DNA of 54,136 nucleotides from Schoenoplectus triqueter (lineage: Eukaryota > Streptophyta > Magnoliopsida > Poales > Cyperaceae). The notes under the pieces are model-generated. The model made no database searches, was not told the origin of the DNA, and saw only the letters and a program-made list of their open reading frames with translations. Positions 45,757 to 54,136 of this stretch are shown piece by piece. Each line of letters opens with the position of its first letter. Positions within the stretch are counted from its first letter, which is position 1. The translations under genes were made by a program, and so were the position numbers. The stretch covers positions 1 through 54,136 of the forward strand of contig CAXKVV010000333.1 in assembly GCA_964058805.1 (NCBI GenBank), given 5' to 3'.

Positions 45757-47908
45757 ATATATATATATATATATATATATTCAATCCTCGAGAAGAAGAT
45801 TTTGATTCTGAAGTTCAACTAGGAAACTGCATCATAATATATGTTTTTTTAAGGAGAATGGGAAATATAGAGTAAAAAGTTTCAGTACTTTAGCTGCTTG
45901 GTGATTTTCCTTGTAATTTTGTATGGTACATCCTAAGTGAGATGTGAGAGGCATATAATGTTGGACAGCTAGCGCTAGTTAAGAGAAAGGCTGGTTGACA
46001 TTTTAATGCCATAGCCCATATAAAGCTATGTACAACACCAACATCTATTTAATATTTGCCTAACAATTTTCTCCTTTACTTCATTTATTTTTCTCTCTTG
46101 TCAACTATTAGTCAAATCCACAATTGGCACTCCTATCCGGCCGCCACGCATTTTCTTATATGACTACGGAAAATGTAATCGATAATGAGTTGTGTGTGTG
46201 TAAGTTTCGATTTATATCTCATGAATATAAAAAGTGTTTTACTTTTCTACATATGACGTCGTCTACGGATATAAAAAGTGTTTTACTTTTCTACATATGA
46301 CGTCTCCATGTCATGCCAATTCCATACAGAAAATGAAAACAAAAGGATGTAATAATATTATTATCTCTGCGACCTTGTCAATTTCTGACCGTATCGTCAG
46401 ATAAAGAAAGGAAACAGACGAGCATGACATGCATACATATATATAGCCAATCAAAATTTCTACTTGTATGCTAATAATGCCAACAGACACAGAATTTCTG
46501 GACAATAAATTTATTAAATAATTTCGAGAACGGGTATATCTAGCCAATCAAAAAATTTATATTATCTGACATGCAGTTTCCTCAAAAAAATTATTTGATA
46601 TAAAAATTAATAAACGTATGACGTCCTTATAAAGAGAATTTTTAGATGCATGTCGTATGAATAACCATTAGTTCGGAATTATCTGATACAACCGGATTCA
46701 AACAGGTGCTTTCTTAATCTTGATCATTATATTTGTTTTCAGTTTTATTTATCAGATTAAACGAATCACTAGATTTCTACGTTGATACATAAAATATTCA
46801 CGCAGTGAATTAATTTGTTATATTGACTTTCAAACTATCAGTTAAACCGGGCAGACAAAATGTTGGAATGAAAATAATAACATAATCAAACGTATGAGTT
46901 ATGCTATACGGATCATTGACGCTACAAACACTAACTTTTAAACAACTTTTTTTATGGTAGTTATTCTTAACAAATATCATATAATCATATCAAGCTTGTC
47001 AGATTGTCAATATACAAGAATTGAACTCGTCAAATGATGATGAGGTGCCAAGGTAGATTTCGTTGGAAATTTTGACAACTAGGGATTTCGTCCCGAAAAT
47101 AAAATTAATTATTTAAAAACATCTATAAAAAATTAAAAATTTAGAATAATATTTAACTATTAAAAAATCTTCAGTCGTTATCAATAGCAGAGTATAGTAT
47201 AATTGTCATTAGTTCTTACAAATATCTTTAATTATGTCTAAATATATGAACATAGTACGCAATATTTGACAAAAAAAAATATTTGCATAAACAAAAATAC
47301 CAACAAATTATATTGATTTAACATACTTAAAAAAATGCATAAGGGAAGTATTTATTTTTTTACTTGAAAAAAAATCATTTGATTAATCTTTTAAATTGTG
47401 CACGACAGAGTACAAATGTGAGTAACCTTTCATTATTACCTCTTCTTTACTATGCCCTGCTTGTTGCCAGTGCAAACCTCTATGAATTCTTCGTGATTCC
47501 TGTTTAGAAAGTTTGAAAGGTGGAGTTTGTATGAAAATATTTATCAATTACGTTTTTCAGTACTGGTATGAGAAAAGCTATATGCATAGAGATGTTGTCA
47601 CGCATGTCGTTGTTTAATCAATCGTCTGATTTGTTCATCAAGAAAACTTTACATATTCTATTGCAATATGCAGACAGAGTTAAAAGGACGTAATATTATA
47701 AATGCACAAAAGAATGGAAGTTTTGATCTATTGAAAGCAAAATAAAGAAAAAACTTTTCACATCTATTATAATTAATGCTTGGGTCTACTGAGAGTGAAA
47801 TAAGGGAAAAAAACATTTTTTATTCTAGTACAATTAGAAACTGAAATATTATAAATGCATAGAAGTAATATAAATTAAAGTTATATAGTATAAATGTACA
47901 TAAGTAAT
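45757..47908. other. AT-rich intergenic DNA
   Basis: No convincing gene or RNA. It contains a tandem duplication at 46222-46303 and, towards 47700-47910, loosely repeated phrases such as 'aatgcttgggtct' and 'aatgtttgggtca' with 'agtgaaataa'. Confidence 0.55.
46222..46303. repeat. Tandem duplication, about 45 bp
   Basis: The text 'atataaaaagtgttttactt' followed by 'ttctacatatgacgtc' occurs twice in direct succession, near 46222 and 46268. Each copy ends in the palindrome gacgtc. Confidence 0.9.
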
Positions 47909-47916
47909 GTTTGGGT

Positions 47917-48178
47917 CAGTGGCCGAACCAAAATTTTTATCTTAGTGGGGTCATCATATTTTAAAATGAGCTAAAATTAATTAGACTTTAATTGAAATTA
48001 AATAGAATATAATTAACAAATGAGGTCCTTCTTAGAATTATTTTACATCTTGAGGTCATTATTCTTCAATTACTTAAAAATTCATCTAATCCAATTAAAA
48101 ATTTAGTGTATAATTCAAGCTATTAACATTTGAGTGGGGTCATGTGACCCCACTGCCTCCTCTTTAAATCCACCAATG
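47917..48178. mobile_element. hAT-like MITE, 262 bp
   Basis: It begins cagtggccgaacca and ends taaatccaccaatg, a short imperfect terminal inverted repeat of the CAGTGGCGGA type common in plant hAT-related MITEs. Flanking 8-mers gtttgggt (47909-47916) and gtttgtgt (48179-48186) match at 7 of 8 positions, fitting the 8-bp target duplication of hAT transposons. Near the right end is a near-perfect palindrome, gtggggtcatgtgaccccac. No coding capacity. Confidence 0.7.
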
Positions 48179-48186
48179 GTTTGTGT

Positions 48187-48951
48187 CTGCTGCACAAAAG
48201 TAATGTAAAGGAAAACATTGTAAACATACAGAAGTAATTAATGTCTGGATCAGTTAAAAGTGAAATAAAAATAAATAAAATAAGATTTCTGATGTGGCAT
48301 TGTTGTAGTGAGAGGAAACTTAACCCTCTTTCTAGGGTATAGATTTGTGGGGTAACTATCATGCGATAACTTAATTGGATCATATTTTCTTTTATTATAA
48401 TATTTGCTTTTTATGATCTCACGCTTAATAAAAGAGCTACATTTCGCAAGCTTTCATGTGTTATTTGTTTCTCTCAATTGATGATCACTATTTGTTATTT
48501 ATCTCTCTCTAACAAGACAATGTTTCTTTTTAATTAAAAATTTCATGAATATCTAAATTGATCATCCCGTATGAAATAGACGTTGAGAAATTCTTTTGAG
48601 AATATACACACAAAATTAGATTATATTTCGTCCTTCTGACACTGGAGAATATGGAAATGATAAGTGATGTAATCAATCCACCGGATCTCCGCAGCTCGTG
48701 TGAAATGGAGAACATTCGAAACCGAAATTCCTTATTCCAATATCCAAACACACCCGGTTGGGCCATCTGAAACAAGTTTTGTTATTCCATGAGAGAGAAT
48801 AACCATCTGGATTATTCCCGTCGTTATTCTTTTCGTTTTCTATCTCCCATCTCCTCTCCTCTCGGCTCTCTGTCCGTGAACCTCGACCTCAACAGGTGAG
48901 AAAGATAGAGTGTCGAGAGAGAGAGAGAAGAAATTTCGATTCCCTCCAATC
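48187..48951. promoter_or_regulatory. Upstream region of the At1g01500-like gene
   Basis: No gene is seen. The last 150 bp before the start codon are CT-rich and then GA-rich (tctcccatctcctctcctct at about 48841; gagagagagagaag at about 48916), typical of plant 5' leaders. A clear TATA box was not identified. The element 'caacaggtgag' near 48890 could be a splice donor of a 5' leader intron, but this is unproven. Confidence 0.35.
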
Positions 48952-50225
48952 ATGGAGATTGGAATTCCAGATTCACCACCTAACTCCATCCCTTCCGTGT
49001 GCTCTCTCGAGATTCGCCTCTTCTACGTCCGCCTGTCACCGTGCGGCGGTAGCGCCTCCACATCTGCGCCATCGCACCTCGCTCTCGATCTTACGGGCCG
49101 CCGGGTGATTCCCCTCAAGCGTGACCGGCTCGACAAGGCTGCAGGAGAAGCCACGTATGTATCGACCGATCCAGTGCGGCTCGCCACGTCATCGGTTGAT
49201 TTTGAGGTGTCAGATGATAGAGGGAATTTATTGTTGTGTGGGACCCTCGAAAGAGTTGATGGGCCATGGAGTAATGGAAAGACTGGTTGGAGCATGGCAT
49301 GCTATTCTGCTGTGTCTGATTCCATGGTAATTCCTACCTGAGCTGGTTCATTACTGATTCTATGAGGGTTTTATTTGCCTTAATTGATCCATGATTGCTC
49401 GACTAAATCCCCAATTTAGGTGCTAATCTAGATGCATGAACTGCAATTTTTCACATCTTTAATTTGTCATGGTCAGACATTTTCAGCTCAAATTCGTGTA
49501 TTACATTATATGTAGGGTAAGATGGGTGTAGAGGTTTCTATGGCAGGCTCTTTTGCTGGTACACCGGTGATTCTGACACAAACAGTGCAGCTCAGTCCTA
49601 GGAAGAAAGTCATCAGACCAGGTGGGTTGGATTCAATACCAGAGGTTGAGGAGGCACTGGTACAGGCGCAGGAGAATGGTGATTTGAATCATCGAACGTC
49701 GCCTGAATCGGTACAGACTCACCTTTCATGCCCGGTTAGATGCATGCAAGGGATTTGCATATGATATCAATACTGTTAGCATGTGCGAACTGATGGTGGT
49801 TTCAGTACCAATCCAGTAGATACTAGTAGCATTTAATGGGTCTTTAAGTCTTTTCAAATAAGCAAGGATAAAGAGTTTAACTAACCTATATATATTATCA
49901 AATATCTGGTAATTTCTGTTGATGTGGGACTTCTCTTTAATAAACTCTCTTATTAAAGTACATTCCTCTTCTTCTTTTTTGAATAAATAAATAGGTGCCA
50001 GCAGAAGAAGGTGATGAGTTTGATCCGCACAACCATGCTGGGCTCACTTACTACCCTGAAGGATGGTACCAGGACGATGATGGCCAACTCTCTTGGTTCA
50101 ATGCCGGTGTAAGAGTCGGGGTTGGAATTGGCCTTGGCATGTGTGTTGGAATAGGAATTGGTGTTGGTCTCCTCATGAGATCCTACCAAGCCACAACTCA
50201 AACCTTCAGGAGACGTTTTTTTTGA
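48952..50225 (+). CDS. At1g01500-like protein, 266 aa, three exons
   Basis: Exons 48952-49326, 49516-49710 and 49995-50225 join in phase 0 with GT-AG introns and give 266 residues. Exon 1 has the family block SLEIRLFYVRLSP (18-30), RDRLDKAAGEATYVSTDPVRL (57-77) and LLLCGTLERVDGPW (93-106). Exon 2 has VSMAGSFAGTPVILTQTVQLSPRKK (132-156). Exon 3 has YYPEGWYQDDDGQLSWFNAGVRVG (209-232), then a Gly-rich hydrophobic stretch (about 229-251) and a basic tail FRRRFF. This matches the plant family of Arabidopsis At1g01500. Some databases label it 'erythronate-4-phosphate dehydrogenase family', but I see no dehydrogenase motif and do not adopt that function. The Gly-rich segment may insert into a membrane. 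The start chosen is the ATG at 48952 (catggagatt); an in-frame ATG 14 codons upstream gives a low-complexity leader and is less likely. Confidence 0.88.
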
Positions 50226-51331
50226 TGAAAAAAGGGAACAAATGCTGACACCTAATTTTGTACTTCCGCCTTTTAGCAAGGAATGGAGACGACAGTTTTT
50301 GAAGAAAATGGGGGAGCCAAAATTTTTGGGAGTCCATGTCCTCTGGAGTACTCTACAGCTATAGAGTAACTGTCCGTAAATCTAAATTGTTGGATTTGTG
50401 TGACGGTCATGATGGTTAAAATGGTGATGATTTAGATTCATGGGCAATTACTTTACAGTAGTAGAGTACTTCAGGGGATGTGGATTCAGTTTGTGGGGGA
50501 TAACTCTTCCTGTTTATATGAAGTTGAAAGTTGAAAACACATTACCAGGGTTTGCAACCGATGAAACAGTATATCTGTTCAAGTGAGGGATGACATCACA
50601 ACACCACAAGGCACAAATTAACATTGTGCATTTTGTTGTAAATAAAGTTGTCACTCATTGAGAACTTTGCTTTTACTGCAACTGCTTCTCCACTCAAGGA
50701 TTTCTTGGGTCTTATCTAAGGGCAGTAGAGGTGCATATAGGAGATGGTAGATATGGTTTACTACGGCAGTATTTTACATTGTTCTTTTATCGCAAAGAGT
50801 GATAACAGTTTGTGTGTGCTATGTAATTTTCAAAGTTTACATATAAGATGTATACTTTAACTGTGTAAATTAAGGTTGTTTCTGCAATGATCCTTCCTTT
50901 TGTATTATGATGATTAATAAAATAAATTTATTTTATGTTACAGACAGAACAAGATACTACAAAACCCAGCCAGGGTGTATTAATTTGATGGTGCCATCAT
51001 AAAGTTTTACGAGAAGCCATTTCATAAGATATCTTGCAAAATTCACCAACTAATTGAAGGATTAAAGTGCACAAAAACCTATATTTTGAGCGTTCCTGTA
51101 GCCTTTCTTTCTTCCGACTATTTAAACAAAAACCCAGCCATAAATATTTACTGCCTGTTCGCAGTTCTGTAGTCCAGAGAGAAAAAATGACTGGAAGTTT
51201 CATGTCCTCTGGTTAGCAAAATATACAAAGCGACCTAAGAGGAACTTCGAACTGCTACAAGTTTAAATACTAACTTAGCATAAGGTTTCTTCCCCTAGAA
51301 ACTAGAGGATAGCAAAAACAGGGACCTAAGG
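50226..51331. other. Interval between convergent genes
   Basis: It holds the 3' untranslated regions of the At1g01500-like gene (+) and of the AT-hook gene (-). It includes the hairpin at 50331-50487 and AT-rich text near 50915-50935 (aataaaataaattta) that may carry polyadenylation signals. No gene is recognised. Confidence 0.5.
50331..50487. repeat. Inverted repeat (MITE-like hairpin) in the probable 3' UTR
   Basis: The left arm (50331-50387; agtccatgtcctctggagta, ctctacagct, gtccgtaaatctaaat) pairs with the right arm (50429-50487; atttagattcatgggcaatt, agtagagtact, ggggatgtggatt) with scattered mismatches around a loop of about 41 bp. It lies about 100 bp after the stop codon, so it is probably transcribed. 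Confidence 0.75.
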
Positions 51332-54136
51332 CTAGCTGGAGTATCTCAGCACTCCACTTGTTCTCTGCTGGAAGGTGACTCTATTTTTTTTTTCTTCAGC
51401 TTCACTTGAACAATGATCCTTAAAAGTTTCCTCGGTTGCAGCTTTTGAAACTTCTTCCAACATCTCTTCAGCTGCTTTGTCTGCAGGGTTCTTTTGATCT
51501 TTTAAGTTTTCTGTGGTTATTTTATCTCCCTTCTCTGATGGCAAATGTTTTGCAGTCTTCATTTTTGGGGGCCTATAAACATTAAAGAGCCAATCAATTT
51601 AAATATAGATATGGAAAACACTAATACTTTGTTGTGTGCTTGTCAACTATGGTTAATGGATGAATCAGGAGAAAAAAGAGGTCACCTCCCACGCTTCCTT
51701 TTCACCAGCTCTTCTGTTTCTGCATCAACATCTTTTGCTTTCTCTAGTCTGTTAAATTAAAAGTGTATTCATAACTTGAACAACATAACACTTTGAATCT
51801 TTCCTTTGGTATTTTACTCTTCTTTTTTTCCTTATTTACTTGGGGCTTATGAAATCCGTTGGAGCTCAAACGATGATCATGTCCTTATCTGGACTAAAAG
51901 TGCTAGGAAAACCCCAGAGTTTATCATCCAGCACCATATCAGTACATACACCATTTCCAAACAGGTGACTCACATTTCTAGGCAGACAAAACATTGGACG
52001 CTGACTCCAAAATTTATTACTATGCAACTCCTGTTTGTGATTCAAATTACGTTACCACTAAGAATTTCAAGCAATAATAATATTTTTTAACCAAAATGTT
52101 AAAGGAACGATGTAATGCTGAAACTCACCTTCCATGTGGTGTTGTATTCTCGCAGCAGACACCTTGATTGGGTAGATCTTCCTTGTGTGTATCCATGTTA
52201 TCTGTTGCTTCCTGATTGGGTTTATCCTTCACATCAATTGCCATATCTTCTGCCATTGATTCAGTTCCAGTCTCACCTGCTGCATGCTTTTCTTTTGGAT
52301 TGTCTCCTGCATGATCCTCGCTATCTGATATATTTCCTTTCTCTTCCATTTCCAAATCTTTTTCCAATTTAATCTTTGACCTGACACCACAGTGAAAATG
52401 TACCTTATTCTAATATCAATTGAGCTTCCTATTGAATCAATAGAATTATGAGTTGGTGTCAGATTACGATTTCATTCTGAATCTTTTTGAGTTGTTTTTG
52501 ATAATTTGTACAGAGTCTATCGACACTTTTGAGGGCGAAAGAAAGGAAGAAAGAAAGATACTGCAGTCTGTGGATGATTTTTCCGGATTGCATTACTGGA
52601 TTAAAAATTGTAACGTAACAGGACTTGGCCTATTCAAAATTTCAAACCAATAGACCTTCTAATCTTAGTTTAACTACATGCTCCAGAAAACATTAAATAA
52701 AACTAGGAAAAGAATAATGTCTAAACAAGGACTCTTAGTGCTTGCTCCCCCATTCTTTTTTGGATTTTTTATATTTCTAACATATCACAACCACACTCCC
52801 ATTTTACCATAAAATGCCAGTTTAGAGAGCTCAGCTTCCACATTCCCTTGTTACACCAGTTTTTTTTTCAGTTCTTCAGTCTCTAATTTAACTTTCTTTG
52901 CAGTAATAAATCTTTGTTAGTTAACAAGGAATATTTCTCAGAAAACTATTAGGGGCTATAAAAGGTGCTCCTGGGATTGTTGTTTATTGGTTTTCTCTTC
53001 TTCTTTTCTTTTTGCCTGTGAATTTTAGGCTTAATTGAAGTTTCAAACTATCATCTTCTGAACAAAAAGGGTTACATATTGTCTATGGGGCTTAATTATA
53101 GAATTATAGTAGAGGGGTTTCGAATGGTACCACTTTAATAAGCTCACCTTCCACACTTTTTTGGCAATCGATTCATCTCTTTACTTGTTCTTTTCTCCAT
53201 TTTTTCTTTTTGAATATTGTCCTCTCCTTCAGATGCACCTTCCTCTACCAGATCCTTTTCATCAGACATATTGTCTTTGGTTTTAGCCCCTTTTGGCAGC
53301 CTGAAATGTAAGAGTTAGTAAACTAAGATGTTATGTGAATCGTAACCATAGAATACGACCCTAATCGAAATACATACATTTGTCTTATAAACTACGAGGA
53401 TGATGAGAAGAGATATATTTTACATATTATTTTCAATGTTTATGGTCAATATCAGAAAGAAAGCATATTGCACTGATGTAATATGGTCTTTTTTGTCTTT
53501 ATCATTAGCTATAAATCACTGCAAGTTCTAAACACGTGACAATATTTTCTTTGTTAAATATTGGATGTTAATGGCACAATAACTAGTTAGAACCTAAATA
53601 TATGTTTCAAAAATTTTATTAAAATTGTTAAAGGAAAATACAGATAGTGATAACTCACCTTCCAAGTCTTTTTAATTTTATCTGGGTTTTATGATGCCCA
53701 TCAGAATCAACACCCTCAATTATTTCATCTCCATTGCCAGTACCATTTTCTTCAGGTTTATTTCCATCATCAATTGTCATTTCAATTTTGATGTTAAGCT
53801 TTTCAGGTTCATAACTATTTTCAGTTTCCTTTTCTTCTTTTAACTCATTGTCTGCTTGCTCTTTTTTCTCCTTAGTTTTCCCTTTGCCTGCCTTTTTTCT
53901 CCTTTTAGCACTTCTCCTGACACAAAGTGGAAAGCACTTTATTGAGTAGTGGGATTTTGCCAGGCTGAACTGAGTAGAAAATTTAATGCTCTCTTGAACT
54001 ATGTAGAAAAAATGAACAAGTAAACTTATTATATCATAAGACGTGAATTTTAGCTCACCTTCCCTGCATGGTCTTCTTTGGTTGCAAATTACTCTTTTTA
54101 CCTCCCATTCCACTAGTCGTATTCTTCTCATTTTTG
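51332..54136 (-). CDS. AT-hook-like, Lys/Glu-rich protein, 3' part of gene (partial)
   Basis: Six exons are read on the minus strand: 54136-54059 (5' end outside the window), 53916-53659, 53300-53148, 52380-52129, 51748-51686 and 51572-51332 (stop TAG). All introns are GT-AG, and the four complete internal exons have lengths divisible by three with phase 2 at both ends. The joined frame gives 347 residues, very rich in K, E and D. Each junction rebuilds the Arg of a GR core: [38 protein letters not shown] and KRKRGRPPK. The last is a canonical AT-hook, which binds the minor groove of AT-rich DNA; the others are degenerate. The C-terminus has NRVTF, fitting the PP1-docking RVxF pattern. Probably a nuclear, chromatin-associated protein. 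I do not recognise the exact orthologue. Introns are predicted by eye. Confidence 0.75.
51544..51700 (-). other. Canonical AT-hook encoded across the last intron
   Basis: Exon 51748-51686 ends with the codons for KRKRG plus AG, and the last exon starts at 51572 with G and then the codons for PPKMK. Splicing produces KRKRGRPPK, the consensus AT-hook core RGRP with basic flanks. The donor is GGGAG|GTGACC and the acceptor TTTATAG|GCC. Confidence 0.8.

Noticed and set aside
48910..48951. Earlier in-frame ATG of the At1g01500-like gene
   Set aside because: The 14 extra residues (MSREREKKFRFPPI) come from a GA-rich leader and are not part of the family; the ATG at 48952 gives the usual N-terminus.

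Overview
This is plant nuclear DNA, most likely a flowering plant, taken from the edge of a large satellite array. The evidence for this is the plant gene families with GT-AG introns, the Ty3/gypsy retrotransposon remains of the Tat type, the MITE-like hairpins and the low coding density. There is no bacterial-style coding. I cannot name the species. No tRNA, rRNA or CRISPR array was seen.

1-27940, satellite array. The DNA is an AT-rich tandem array of monomers of about 183 bp. Thirteen distinguishable monomers form a higher-order repeat (HOR) of 2361 bp, and the HOR copies are nearly identical to each other. Most monomers carry a short perfect dyad, TTAAACAA-N-TTGTTTAA or a one-base variant of it. 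Monomer size, AT-richness, HOR structure and dyad all resemble centromeric satellites. The right-hand end (about 25.7-27.9 kb) is diverged and holds an 18-monomer version of the unit. The array is split at 9241-16685 by a 7.4-kb, apparently non-coding, retroelement-like insertion. It is flanked by a 5-bp duplication (ccaat), and the HOR resumes exactly in phase.

27941 to about 35035, retrotransposon remains. The array ends at the 5' LTR of a decayed Tat-type Ty3/gypsy element. Its LTR matches one lying inverted at 9387-9666. A gag/protease region full of stops, an integrase C-terminal scrap and a tandemly repeated 3' region can be seen. Reverse transcriptase is missing, and a non-coding block of about 2.2 kb sits in its place.

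About 35.0-42.7 kb, AT-rich intergenic DNA with short local duplications and no convincing gene.

42.8-54.1 kb, genes. There are three: an intronless ROH1/BYPASS1-like gene (43266-44543, +); a three-exon homologue of Arabidopsis At1g01500 (48952-50225, +); and the 3' half of a multi-exon gene on the minus strand (51332 to beyond 54136) for a charged, lysine/glutamate-rich protein. Each visible intron of the last gene interrupts the arginine codon of a 'GR' AT-hook-like core. MITE-like hairpins lie between and beside these genes. The three genes have no evident common pathway. The striking feature of the window is the satellite HOR and its edge, only about 15 kb from ordinary genes.
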